In this document: positions 6,858 to 15,135 of the stretch, piece after piece
Numbering within the stretch: the stretch's first letter is position 1
Layout: every line of letters begins with the position of its first letter
Source: Bifidobacterium breve
GTDB taxonomy: Bacteria; Actinomycetota; Actinomycetes; Nanopelagicales; Nanopelagicaceae
Direction: 5' to 3'
Length of the DNA stretch: 59,398 bases
NCBI GenBank assembly: GCA_945876865.1
Contig: CAMCPZ010000004.1
Coordinates: forward strand, 1 to 59,398
Program-made: the position numbers and the translations under genes
Notes under the pieces: model-generated
The model's database searches: none
The model's input: the letters and a program-made list of their open reading frames with translations, nothing else
Told to the model about the DNA's origin: nothing

Positions 6858-9320
6858 CTAAGCCCTTAATACCGCCCCGTATTTTTTAGTAGCAGATTCG
6901 GTAGCCGCCTGTCGAAACTTGGAGACCTCGTCAGCCGTGAGAGTCCGATCAGTTGCCCTAAAGACCAGGGTGAAAGCCAGAGAGACTTTCCCATCTTCGA
7001 CCTTCTCGTATCTATCAAATAACGAAATGCTCTCTAGGAGATCGCCTGCACCCTCCCGTAATGCTTTCTCAACCGAGGCCGCAGGAATAGATTCGTGGAC
7101 GATTAATGAAATATCTTGAATCGCTGGTGGCATTGTCACAAGAGACTTGGCCTTCTTCGATTCTAAAAACGGAATAGCGCTAAGCACTACTACAAAAGCA
7201 CAAGATCTCTCAGGCAAACCAAGCAACGAAATTACACGTGGGTGCAACTCTCCCGCATGACCAACTGGTTTTCCATCTATCTGAATCTCTGCGCAACGGC
7301 CAGGATGCCAAGGAGCGAAATCAGATGGGACCGTAGTTGTGACACTGCCTGTGTTTTCGACAATTGAACGAGCGAAACCGATTGCTTCAACCCAAGTAAA
7401 TTTCTCGCCCTTGGTGTGCCAGCTATCTGCTGAAAGCTTTCCTGCTACAACTGCCCCGACATGAAGAGGTTGGTTTGGCACACTCTTGTAAATACTTGTC
7501 TTAATCTTTTCGCTTGGAACCGCATCTACTCCTACTAGACCAGGACTCTCAAGTTTCTCGGTATTTCTAAACACTGAGCCAATCTCAAAGATAGCGATGT
7601 CTTTTGCGCCTCGGCCTTGATTGCGAACCGCCGTTAGCAACAAACCCGGAAGCAAGTGGGTTCGTAAATCTGGGAATTCTTCCGACATCGGATTGGCAAG
7701 TTTAAAACTCTTTGCACGATCACCAGTGAAGCCGAGATCGGCAACAAAGTTTGGATTAACAAATGGTGAGTTATAGACCTCGGAGAATCCTTTACTCGCT
7801 AAATAATTCGCTGTTGATCTCTTTCTAATCTGGGCCGGAGTTAATTGCGCTCCGCTTTTCCCGATCGGAAGCTTTGAGGGAATACGTTGATAACCAATCA
7901 TTCTTGCGACTTCTTCCACCAAATCAGGACCAAGTAGTAAATCGGCTCGCCAGGATGGTGGAGTTATTGACCACTGGATATCTGATTTTTTGGAAATTGC
8001 GCAACCAACTACATTGAGCTTCTCTTCGACCTCCTCAAGTGCAACGTTTGTTCCTAGATACTGTGAGACAAAGTTGGGATCAAAGGTGACGACTGGTGCG
8101 AACTTTGGCTCCCCTGATTTGGCTGAACCAATATGTCGCGCGCCCCCAAGTTCAATCATTAAATCAATTGCACGTGCGGAGGAAATCTCTGCCAGTGAAG
8201 GATCAACACCACGTTCAAGTCTGCGAGATGCTTCCGAAGACAACTTATGTCTTCTCGATCCTCTTGCAATTGAGACCGGATCGAAGCGAGCGGCTTCCAG
8301 CGCAATAGAAGTTGTTGAACTTGTAACTTCGGAGCTTGCGCCTCCCATAACTCCAGCAAGTGCAAGTGGCCCTTTCTTATCGGCCACCACTAAATCTTCC
8401 TTATCGAGTTTACGTTCCTGGCCATCTAAGGTCTTGAACTTCAAACTATCTCCAGCCCGCTTAATGATTAATGAGCCGTCGACTTTTGATGAATCAAAGG
8501 CGTGAAGGGGCTGCCCTAGTTCGAGCATGACATAGTTTGTAATATCTACAGCTAGCGAAATCGATCTCATGCCGCACTTTTCAATTCTGCGACTCATCCA
8601 GATTGGTGTGGGAGCCGATGCATCGAAACCTGAAATGCTGCGTATGAAAACAATTGATAGCGCAGATGGATCATCAACGCTAACTTGAACTCCCTCTTTA
8701 TTAACTTGATACTTACTTGCATCAACTCTTGTAATTGGGTCTAAATATTTAAGATTTAAGGAGGCCGCTAACTCGCGAGCCAGACCTCTGATTGAAAGCG
8801 CATATCCGCGATCAGGGTTTACAGCTGCATCAACGATTACATCACTGATTTCCAAAAGTGATATTGCATCGGCTCCCGGCTTTGCGGAGTCTGCTGGCAA
8901 TACGATAATTCCAGAATGCTCGTCGCTCAATCCGAGTTCGCGGGATGAGCAGATCATTCCGTTACTTGTCTTACCGTAAGTTTCTCGAGCGGATATCGCA
9001 AAATTATTTGGAAGCACTGCTCCGGGTAGCGCTGCCACTACCAAATCCCCTACTTTAAAGTTGGTGGCTCCGCAGATTACATACCGGGTATTGCTCTCAC
9101 CGCAATCAAGACCAACGTATCTAATTGGCTTTTTGTTGCCTGAAAGTTCCTCGATTGACTCAACTTTGGCCACTACAAGTGGGCCAGTTAAATCAGAGCC
9201 CGCTTCAATAATCTCTTCTACTTCAAAACCAACTCGAACGAAGGCATCTTCTAAATCAGAGTTGGATATTTTGGCTGGAAGTTCTACGAATTCTCGAACC
9301 CACGAAAGCGGAATCTTCAT
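6858..9320 (-). CDS. pheT: Phenylalanyl-tRNA synthetase beta subunit
   Basis: Forms the alpha2-beta2 enzyme with PheS; the beta chain binds tRNA and edits mischarged Tyr-tRNA. The 820-residue protein has the N-terminal tRNA-binding OB domain (about residues 40-150), the B3/B4 editing region in the first half, a B5 domain in the middle, and a C-terminal ferredoxin-fold anticodon-binding domain whose sequence reads SLFDRYEKVEDGKVSLAFTL. The ATG overlaps the pheS stop by four bases. Its stop is 58 bases before the arg operon start codon on the same strand, with no hairpin between, so read-through into argC is conceivable. Confidence 0.97.
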   Translation of the reverse strand: MKIPLSWVREFVELPAKISNSDLEDAFVRVGFEVEEIIEAGSDLTGPLVVAKVESIEELSGNKKPIRYVGLDCGESNTRYVICGATNFKVGDLVVAALPGAVLPNNFAISARETYGKTSNGMICSSRELGLSDEHSGIIVLPADSAKPGADAISLLEISDVIVDAAVNPDRGYALSIRGLARELAASLNLKYLDPITRVDASKYQVNKEGVQVSVDDPSALSIVFIRSISGFDASAPTPIWMSRRIEKCGMRSISLAVDITNYVMLELGQPLHAFDSSKVDGSLIIKRAGDSLKFKTLDGQERKLDKEDLVVADKKGPLALAGVMGGASSEVTSSTTSIALEAARFDPVSIARGSRRHKLSSEASRRLERGVDPSLAEISSARAIDLMIELGGARHIGSAKSGEPKFAPVVTFDPNFVSQYLGTNVALEEVEEKLNVVGCAISKKSDIQWSITPPSWRADLLLGPDLVEEVARMIGYQRIPSKLPIGKSGAQLTPAQIRKRSTANYLASKGFSEVYNSPFVNPNFVADLGFTGDRAKSFKLANPMSEEFPDLRTHLLPGLLLTAVRNQGRGAKDIAIFEIGSVFRNTEKLESPGLVGVDAVPSEKIKTSIYKSVPNQPLHVGAVVAGKLSADSWHTKGEKFTWVEAIGFARSIVENTGSVTTTVPSDFAPWHPGRCAEIQIDGKPVGHAGELHPRVISLLGLPERSCAFVVVLSAIPFLESKKAKSLVTMPPAIQDISLIVHESIPAASVEKALREGAGDLLESISLFDRYEKVEDGKVSLAFTLVFRATDRTLTADEVSKFRQAATESATKKYGAVLRA

Positions 9321-10333
9321 TTGATTCCCAATCCAAAGCTACGAGTGAAACGAATGTCGCCCTCAACGATGTCGTGCATGTCGGTAATTCCGTGGCGAAC
9401 CATAAGTGTGCGCTCGAGTCCCATTCCAAAAGCAAACCCAGAAAATTCCTTTGTATCTATCCCGCAGACTTCAAGAACTTTTGGATTCACCATTCCGCAA
9501 CCACCCCATTCAATCCAACGGCCATTGAAAAAGAAGTCAACTTCCGCACTTGGTTCGGTGAATGGGAAAAATGATGGCCGCAATCTAGTAACCACGTCAG
9601 GTCCAAAGATGCTTTGAGCAAAATAATCGAGCGTCCCCTTTAAATCTGCCATTGTGATTCCACGATCAATCACGAGACCTTCTACCTGACTAAAGACTGG
9701 AGTGTGCGTCGCATCCAATTCATCTGCGCGATATGTACGTCCGGGACAAATAACATAAATTGGCGGCTTGTTCTCGAGCATTGTTCGAATTTGAACCGGT
9801 GAGGTATGAGTTCGCAGAACCAACCTTGAATCTAGCGGCTCGATAAAAAATGTGTCCTGCATTGTTCGCGCCGGATGGTCTGCCGGAATGTTTAAAGCAT
9901 CAAAATTCAGCCACTCAGCTTCGAGTTCCGGACCTTCGGCTACGCGATAACCCAAGCCCAAGAAAAGATCTGAAATCTCATTTGTAAGAATCGTTAGTGG
10001 GTGCAGTCCGCCCTTTGGAATGTTCGTGGCTGGCAGAGTTACATCTACCCGCTCTTCAATCAGAACGCGAGCATCACGATCAGCTTCCAGAACTTTGATC
10101 CGCGCTTCAAAAGCCGCTGAAACTTTAGCTTTTGCTTCTCCTACTATTTTGCCGAATGATGCTTTCTCTTCTGCCGGAACTTTTCCTAGAGCCTGGCTCG
10201 CTTTTGATAGCCCAGATTTGTCACCAAGATGCTCAATTTTTACAACTTTTAACTCTGCAAGATCTTTTGCTCCAGCAATCGCGCTAAGTGCACTAGCTGC
10301 ACTCTCTTCAACCTCTGCGATGCTTATCGACAT
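9317..10333 (-). CDS. pheS: Phenylalanyl-tRNA synthetase alpha subunit
   Basis: Catalytic subunit of PheRS, class II synthetase. After an N-terminal coiled coil (about residues 1-90), motif 2 is visible as GRTYRADELDATHTPVFSQ and motif 3 as GFAFGMGLERTLMVRHGI near the C-terminus; length 338 residues is typical. It begins 12 bases after the SpoU-type methyltransferase gene and is coupled to pheT by a four-base overlap. It sits in the infC-rpmI-rplT-methyltransferase-pheST string that is widely conserved in Actinobacteria. Confidence 0.97.
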   Translation of the reverse strand: MSISIAEVEESAASALSAIAGAKDLAELKVVKIEHLGDKSGLSKASQALGKVPAEEKASFGKIVGEAKAKVSAAFEARIKVLEADRDARVLIEERVDVTLPATNIPKGGLHPLTILTNEISDLFLGLGYRVAEGPELEAEWLNFDALNIPADHPARTMQDTFFIEPLDSRLVLRTHTSPVQIRTMLENKPPIYVICPGRTYRADELDATHTPVFSQVEGLVIDRGITMADLKGTLDYFAQSIFGPDVVTRLRPSFFPFTEPSAEVDFFFNGRWIEWGGCGMVNPKVLEVCGIDTKEFSGFAFGMGLERTLMVRHGITDMHDIVEGDIRFTRSFGLGIK

Positions 10334-10345
10334 AATGGCGAAATC

Positions 10346-11152
10346 CTACCGAATTCCAACCTCAAACATCGCGATTGCGGCTGCGCTTGCCACATTTAAA
10401 CTCTCTGACTTGCCTTTCATCGGAATTGAGACTCGAGCCGAGACGCCAGCAATATCCGGAAGCCCACGAGCCTCGTTGCCAAAAATAAGAATAGTTTTCT
10501 CACTCTTCTCAAGCTCAAGAATTGATCCCGTGCTATCTCCCGCGAATGCAACAGTAAAGAAGCCTTCGCTGCTAGCAAATTCGATTAGCTCTTCTACATC
10601 AATGTTTTCAACAACGGGAATATGCCATAACGCACCTACGGTTGCTCTCACTGTCTTTGGTGAATAAACATCGACGCTATTCTTTGAGAAAATAACGGCA
10701 TCGAAACCAAGTGCCTCCGCCGTTCTAATTACGGTACCTGAATTACCGGGATCTTGAAGCTCCCAGAAATAGGCAATCTTCTTAGTCTGACGCTGCTTAA
10801 CTTTATAGAGCGTGATTTCAGTGAATTTACAGAGCGCCAGGATTCCTTGTGGCGATTCGGTTTCAGCCATCTCATCCATCACGGCATCAGAAACATGAAC
10901 AACCGGAGCCCCATCAAGAACTGCACTATCTATTTCACTCTGTAATTTTGTATAACCTTTTTCGGTTACATAGAGATGGAGAAGTGCCGGTGCATCATCA
11001 AAACTTGGAGATAAGACTTCGCGAACACTTTGAATCCCATCAGCAATAAATTCGCGTTCGGACGCTCGAATTTTCTTGCCACGAGAACCCAAAAGAGCCT
11101 TCACTCTCGCGACGTGCGGAGACTGAAGGCTCGTAATTTGGTTATTAGGCAT
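10346..11152 (-). CDS. TrmH/SpoU family rRNA 2'-O-methyltransferase
   Basis: Predicted to methylate a ribose 2'-hydroxyl in rRNA or tRNA using S-adenosylmethionine bound in a trefoil knot. The 268-residue protein has an N-terminal SpoU substrate-binding region and the three C-terminal SpoU motifs: [22 protein letters not shown], then [12 protein letters not shown], then [21 protein letters not shown]. The arrangement between rplT and pheS is the same as for the mycobacterial TsnR-like protein, and the start overlaps rplT by eight bases. The exact nucleotide modified cannot be told from sequence; self-resistance to thiostrepton is not implied. Confidence 0.9.
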   Translation of the reverse strand: MPNNQITSLQSPHVARVKALLGSRGKKIRASEREFIADGIQSVREVLSPSFDDAPALLHLYVTEKGYTKLQSEIDSAVLDGAPVVHVSDAVMDEMAETESPQGILALCKFTEITLYKVKQRQTKKIAYFWELQDPGNSGTVIRTAEALGFDAVIFSKNSVDVYSPKTVRATVGALWHIPVVENIDVEELIEFASSEGFFTVAFAGDSTGSILELEKSEKTILIFGNEARGLPDIAGVSARVSIPMKGKSESLNVASAAAIAMFEVGIR

Positions 11153-11507
11153 TTACGACGTGCTTGCGAGCTACTTCAACTAAAGCAGCAAATGCAGCTG
11201 GATCGTTAGTTGCGAGCTCGGAAAGAATACGGCGATCAACTTCAACACCAGCACTCTTTAAACCTTGGATGAAACGGTTATAAGTCATTCCGTTGGCACG
11301 TGTTCCGGCATTGATGCGTTGAATCCAAAGACGACGGAAGTCACCTTTCTTATCTTTACGATCATTAAATGCATATACAAGTGAGTGAGTAACTTGCTCT
11401 TTTGCTTTTGAGAACAGACGGGAACGTTGACCACGATATCCGGCTGCGCGCTCAAGTGTTGTGCGACGCTTCTTTGCGGCGTGAACGCCACGTTTTACTC
11501 TTGCCAT
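11145..11507 (-). CDS. rplT: 50S ribosomal protein L20
   Basis: Binds 23S rRNA early in large-subunit assembly. The 120-residue protein begins [15 protein letters not shown] and has the signature region [23 protein letters not shown], almost the canonical length. It is third in infC-rpmI-rplT, the order found in nearly all bacteria, and is preceded by the Shine-Dalgarno sequence AGGAAGG. Its stop lies inside the next gene, eight bases past that start codon. Confidence 0.98.
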   Translation of the reverse strand: MARVKRGVHAAKKRRTTLERAAGYRGQRSRLFSKAKEQVTHSLVYAFNDRKDKKGDFRRLWIQRINAGTRANGMTYNRFIQGLKSAGVEVDRRILSELATNDPAAFAALVEVARKHVVNA

Positions 11508-11523
11508 GGTTTATTCCTTCCTG

Positions 11524-11721
11524 TTATTTCAAGCCGAGCATGCGCTTGGCGGTGAATGAGTTTGGTGCCTTAGCTACTGAATCGCCGCTAAGACGACGTG
11601 TTACGCGAGATGATTTGTGCTCGAGAAGGTGGCGCTTTCCTGCACGCTCGTGCATGACCTTGCCAGTTCCGGTTAAACGGAACGTCTTCTTCGCACCGCT
11701 ATGGGTCTTCATCTTTGGCAT
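11524..11721 (-). CDS. rpmI: 50S ribosomal protein L35
   Basis: Small basic large-subunit protein of 65 residues with the typical start [14 protein letters not shown] and a central [14 protein letters not shown] stretch. It lies between infC and rplT, 36 bases from the former and 16 from the latter, and is preceded by a GGGAGG Shine-Dalgarno sequence. Confidence 0.98.
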   Translation of the reverse strand: MPKMKTHSGAKKTFRLTGTGKVMHERAGKRHLLEHKSSRVTRRLSGDSVAKAPNSFTAKRMLGLK

Positions 11722-11757
11722 TCGCTAACCTCCCAGTTAGTTGTTTACTAAAACTTT

Positions 11758-12351
11758 TTAAGCTTCTGTTACTTCTTCTACTACTTCTTTCTTACGGCTA
11801 GCTGCCTTCGCGGCTTTTTGCTGCGAAACTGACTGGCCCTTCTTTACATTCGTTCCTAAAACCATTGTCATATTTCGCCCCTCTTGCTTAGGAGCGAATT
11901 CAACAAAAGCTACTTCGGATAATTCTTCAGCGAGTTTCATAAGTAAGCGATAACCGATTTCTGGTCTAGCTTGCTCACGTCCACGGAATTGAATTGTCAC
12001 CTTAACCTTGTCGCCACCCTTTAGAAAACGTTCGATATGTGTTTTCTTGGTTTCATAATCGTGTGGCTCAATCTTTGGTCGTAACCGCATTTCCTTAACA
12101 ACAATATGTGTCTGGTTCTGTCTTGCCTCACGAGCTTTTTGTGCGATTTCGTATTTATACTTTCCGAAATCCATCACTTTACAAACCGGAGGTTGGGCTT
12201 CTGGCGCAATCTCGACAAGATCTAAACCGACTTCATCTGCCATTTTTAATGCAGTATCGATATCGACAACGCCTACTTGCTCACCGGAAAAACCAATCAG
12301 ACGAACTTGCGGAACGCGAATCCGATCGTTGATTCTTGGTTCAGTGCTGAT
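11758..12351 (-). CDS. infC: Translation initiation factor IF-3 with AUC start
   Basis: IF-3 keeps ribosomal subunits apart and checks start codons. Full-length IF-3 needs the N-terminal domain beginning [19 protein letters not shown], which is encoded upstream of the first ATG (12243). No ATG, GTG or TTG occurs in frame between that ATG and the in-frame TAA upstream. The conserved N-terminus begins at ATC (12351), five bases after a strong GGGGGGAG sequence (12357-12364), giving 197 residues. A less likely alternative is ATT at 12372. Rare start codons in infC are known in E. coli (AUU), where IF-3 represses its own translation by rejecting them; the same autogenous control is inferred here. 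The C-terminal domain has the usual KEMRLRPKI and RGREQARPE blocks. Confidence 0.92.
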   Translation of the reverse strand: MSTEPRINDRIRVPQVRLIGFSGEQVGVVDIDTALKMADEVGLDLVEIAPEAQPPVCKVMDFGKYKYEIAQKAREARQNQTHIVVKEMRLRPKIEPHDYETKKTHIERFLKGGDKVKVTIQFRGREQARPEIGYRLLMKLAEELSEVAFVEFAPKQEGRNMTMVLGTNVKKGQSVSQQKAAKAASRKKEVVEEVTEA

Positions 12352-12527
12352 AACTTCTCCCCCCTGGTTAATCGCTTCCTTTTTTGAAGTTCTTTAGAAG
12401 CAGGTGGAGACAGTCGCAAATGCAGGTTTAAAAACCTGTAATGACCAATTCGCCGAAGCAATAAAGGTGGGAGCGACTAGCTCCACTTGATTGCGCAAGG
12501 TTACCTCAGGATCTCGGTATCCAGAAA
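12352..12527 (-). promoter_or_regulatory. infC leader with two hairpins
   Basis: The 176 bases between fabI and infC hold two inverted repeats: CAGGTTT-AA-AAACCTG (12423-12438) and a bulged GTGGGAGC/GCTCCAC pair (about 12466-12485). The first could be a terminator-like or translational control hairpin. I see no confident -35/-10 pair. This is the longest non-coding gap in the left half after the rRNA leader, which fits a regulated leader for the IF3-L35-L20 genes. Confidence 0.45.
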
Positions 12528-13301
12528 TCAGCTACCGATTGCGTGAACGCCCCCGTCTACATGGATGATTTCACCCGTAGTTTTTGGGAAAAATGGAGAG
12601 AGCAGGGCAACCGCCCCTTGGGCTGCCGGGACTGGATCCGCGACATCCCAGAACAATGGCGCCCGTTCATTCCAAACATCTTCAAATTCTTGAAAACCGG
12701 GAATTGATTTCGCAGCCATAGTCTTAATGGGTCCAGCTGCAATTAAGTTGCAGCGAATATTTTCAGATCCGAGATCACGTGCCAAATATCGGTTTGCAGA
12801 TTCCAGGCCTGCCTTAGCTACGCCCATCCAGTCATACTTTGGCCAAGCAACTGTTGCGTCAAACGTCAGACCAACAATCGAAGCACCAGCTTCACTATTG
12901 AAAAGCGGCTTGCAAGCCATAGCAAGTGATTTATATGAGAATGTAGAAACGTGAACCGCGGTCGCAACATCTTCCCAAGTTGTATTTAGGAAATTACCAC
13001 CCAACGCTGCTTCTGGTGCGAAACCTATTGAATGAACTACTCCATCTAGATGTGGGAGGTGCTCTTTTACTAACGATGCCAATCTATCTAAATGTTCAAC
13101 GTTAGTAACATCTAATTCCAAAACTGGAGCTGGCTTTGGCAGCCTGGTTGCGATTCGATTTGTGATACTTAGGGCTCTGCCAAAAGATGTAAGCACAACA
13201 TTCGCACCCTCTTCTTGAGCTATCCGTGCAATGTGAAAAGCGATTGACGATTCAGTGAGGACTCCGGTAACTAACACATTCTTGCCAGCAAGAATTCCCA
13301 T
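12528..13301 (-). CDS. fabI: Enoyl-ACP reductase (FabI/InhA type)
   Basis: Last reduction of the fatty-acid elongation cycle, NADH-dependent. The 257-residue short-chain dehydrogenase has the FabI/InhA-type nucleotide motif GVLTESSIAFHIARIAQEEGA rather than the usual TGxxxGIG, and the catalytic Tyr-x6-Lys appears as YDWMGVAKAGLES near residue 160. Its ATG overlaps the fabG stop by one base. fabG-fabI order equals mycobacterial fabG1-inhA. It contains the features of an isoniazid/triclosan target family, although susceptibility cannot be judged here. Confidence 0.95.
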   Translation of the reverse strand: MGILAGKNVLVTGVLTESSIAFHIARIAQEEGANVVLTSFGRALSITNRIATRLPKPAPVLELDVTNVEHLDRLASLVKEHLPHLDGVVHSIGFAPEAALGGNFLNTTWEDVATAVHVSTFSYKSLAMACKPLFNSEAGASIVGLTFDATVAWPKYDWMGVAKAGLESANRYLARDLGSENIRCNLIAAGPIKTMAAKSIPGFQEFEDVWNERAPLFWDVADPVPAAQGAVALLSPFFPKTTGEIIHVDGGVHAIGS

Positions 13302-14014
13302 CAGTGCCCCATTCCCAATCCGCCATCAACTGGAATAACCGCTCCAGTTATATAACCCGCTTCTGGTGATGCCAAGAAAGCTACCACTCCAGCAATCTCA
13401 TCTGCCGAACTAAATCTTCCAAGTGGAACCGCTGCACTAATTTCGGTTTTTCGCTTCTCATCGAGAACGGCAGTCATCTCAGTTTCTACAAATCCTGGGG
13501 CCACGACATTCGCCGTAATTCCACGGCTACCAAGTTCACGGGCAAAACTTCGCGCCATTCCAATCAGTCCACTCTTCGTTGCGGCGTAGTTCACTTGGCC
13601 TGCCGAACCGAGCATTCCAACAACTGAGCCAATAAAAATCATTCGACCTGACTTCTGTTTCATCATCCCTCTGGTACAGGCGCGGGCGACCCTGAAAGCA
13701 CCATTCAAATTAGTGTTGATCACTGAATCGAAATCTTCGTCACTCATTCGCATGACCAAGCCATCTTTGGTTATTCCAGCATTAGCAACCAAAACATCTA
13801 TCTTTCCAAATTTCGCTTCGACGCTTGAAACTGCAGAGTTAACACTTTCGCTATCTGCGACATCCATAATTACGGAATCAAAGCCATCGGGCGCAGAACC
13901 TGAGCGAAGAGTAATAACAACCTGATAGCCATCTGACTTAAATTTTTTAGCTATCGCAAGGCCGATTCCCCGGTTTCCGCCCGTAATCAAGGCAACTTTC
14001 GAATCAGATGTCAT
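13301..14014 (-). CDS. fabG: 3-oxoacyl-ACP reductase
   Basis: NADPH-dependent beta-ketoacyl-ACP reductase of type II fatty acid synthesis. The 237-residue SDR has TGGNRGIGLAIA at the N-terminus, VANAG near residue 78, and the catalytic YAATKSGLIG (Tyr-x3-Lys) near residue 143. It leads the fabG-fabI operon. The ATG comes six bases after TAAGTT with no Shine-Dalgarno sequence, so its transcript is predicted to be leaderless. Confidence 0.96.
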   Translation of the reverse strand: MTSDSKVALITGGNRGIGLAIAKKFKSDGYQVVITLRSGSAPDGFDSVIMDVADSESVNSAVSSVEAKFGKIDVLVANAGITKDGLVMRMSDEDFDSVINTNLNGAFRVARACTRGMMKQKSGRMIFIGSVVGMLGSAGQVNYAATKSGLIGMARSFARELGSRGITANVVAPGFVETEMTAVLDEKRKTEISAAVPLGRFSSADEIAGVVAFLASPEAGYITGAVIPVDGGLGMGH

Positions 14015-14020
14015 GGGAGA

Positions 14021-14026
14021 AACTTA
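14021..14026 (-). promoter_or_regulatory. fabG -10 element, leaderless type (TAAGTT-N6-ATG)
   Basis: Minus-strand TAAGTT is followed by TCTCCC and the fabG ATG, placing the transcription start at or next to the start codon. No convincing -35 is visible, which is common at actinobacterial promoters. Confidence 0.65.
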
Positions 14027-14091
14027 CCTGTTACTACTGCGTAGCAAAATATCCACACTGACGCCAATGCGAAATTTTATGCTCATCGGCA

Positions 14092-14097
14092 TACAGT
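14092..14097 (+). promoter_or_regulatory. DUF3099 gene -10 element, leaderless type (TACAGT-N6-ATG)
   Basis: TACAGT is followed by TATCCC and ATG on the plus strand. It faces away from the fabG promoter in the same 89-bp gap; the two hexamers are 65 bp apart and do not overlap. Confidence 0.65.
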
Positions 14098-14103
14098 TAT
14101 CCC

Positions 14104-14400
14104 ATGGCGACAAATCCAGAGGGTCCTGCGAAATCAGTATCGGCTTCAATTTCGAATGTTGGCCAGCCACTATCGATAGATCAATCCTCTAGGGCACGAA
14201 AATACTTTATTTCAATGATGATAAGAACAGCTTGTTTTATTCTCGCTGTTGTTTTACCTAGTCCATATCGTTGGATTGCGTTATTTGGCGCTGTGGTGCT
14301 TCCATACATAGCAGTCGTCGTTGCGAATGCGGGACGAGAAAGCATTCGAGGTCAGGCGACAGTGCTTAACAAGGGGCCAAAGGAAATCGGAAGCAACTAA
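14104..14400 (+). CDS. DUF3099 membrane protein
   Basis: An uncharacterised actinobacterial membrane protein of 98 residues. After a polar 30-residue N-terminus come two hydrophobic segments (about residues 38-55 and 58-76) linked by a short PSPYRW turn, which is the DUF3099 pattern (RKYFISMMIRTACF then VVVANAGRE). Function is unknown in the family. It begins leaderless and is followed three bases later by the SURF1 gene, so the two are cotranscribed; a link to cytochrome oxidase assembly is only a contextual guess. Confidence 0.8.
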   Translation: MATNPEGPAKSVSASISNVGQPLSIDQSSRARKYFISMMIRTACFILAVVLPSPYRWIALFGAVVLPYIAVVVANAGRESIRGQATVLNKGPKEIGSN

Positions 14401-14403
14401 CTG

Positions 14404-15135
14404 GTGAAGCGCTTTTTTAATCCAGTCTCACTTCTACAGAGTTTCATCGCATTGGTTCTAGTAGCGGTATGTTTATTCGCTGCCCAATGGCAATTTAGTA
14501 GAGGCGCAAGTCAATCAGCAACAAACAGAGTCATTTCAGCAAATTTAGATTTACCTAGTCTTACTATGGCTGACATTGAGAATTTGGATCCCGTAAATAA
14601 CCAGTGGCGCAAAATAACCTTGCAGGGCAATTTCTCTCAAGATAAGCAAGAGCTCGTTCGCAATCGATACTACGAAGGAAAGTTTGGATTTGAAGTTCTG
14701 ACCTTGTTCACTGCTTCCAATGGTGAAAATTTCTGGGTGGATCGGGGCTGGGTTGCAGCTGGTCCGAATGCGGCTACCCCTCCCGTAGTGGAGCCCATTT
14801 CGATTGAGAACTTAGAGATAATTGCTCGAATTAGATCCGAGAATTTAAGTCGGCAGTTGCAAGGATCGTTCTTTGTTACAAGAGCTTCTAACGAGAAACC
14901 CGAATCCATAACCAAACTTCAAGGTGTTGAAGCAAATGCTTATTACCTAGATCTACTGGGAAGTCCTGATGGAAAGGTGGAGCCGCTAACCGAAATCGAA
15001 TTGCCAGAACTATCGAATGGTCCGCATTATGCCTATGGGGTTCAGTGGTTGGCCTTCGCACTTCTTGTGATTATTGGAAGATTCTTACTGTTCCGTGAAA
15101 CCAAGAGATTGTCTCTGGTAAAGGTCGAAATATAA
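14404..15135 (+). CDS. SURF1-family cytochrome oxidase biogenesis protein
   Basis: Membrane protein needed for assembly of aa3-type cytochrome c oxidase, thought to help deliver heme a. The 243-residue protein has the SURF1 plan: a transmembrane helix near residues 10-27, an extracytoplasmic domain with FWVDRGWVAAG, and a second helix near residues 210-228 preceded by the HYAYGVQWLAFAL motif. The start is GTG three bases after the DUF3099 gene. Its last 51 bases overlap the 3' end of the ABC exporter gene on the other strand. Together with ctaA it shows that the cell makes heme-A oxidase. Confidence 0.88.
   Translation: MKRFFNPVSLLQSFIALVLVAVCLFAAQWQFSRGASQSATNRVISANLDLPSLTMADIENLDPVNNQWRKITLQGNFSQDKQELVRNRYYEGKFGFEVLTLFTASNGENFWVDRGWVAAGPNAATPPVVEPISIENLEIIARIRSENLSRQLQGSFFVTRASNEKPESITKLQGVEANAYYLDLLGSPDGKVEPLTEIELPELSNGPHYAYGVQWLAFALLVIIGRFLLFRETKRLSLVKVEI

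Noticed and set aside
7990-8505. 171-codon open frame antisense to pheT
   Set aside because: Shadow of a clear aminoacyl-tRNA synthetase gene; no independent start signals.
10334-10345. TAGGAT before pheS as a leaderless promoter
   Set aside because: The hexamer TAGGAT lies nine bases before the ATG, not six, and pheS follows the methyltransferase gene by only 12 bases in the same operon.
10020-10667. 215-codon open frame antisense to pheS and the methyltransferase gene
   Set aside because: It runs across two well supported genes and their short gap in the opposite strand and has shadow-frame composition.
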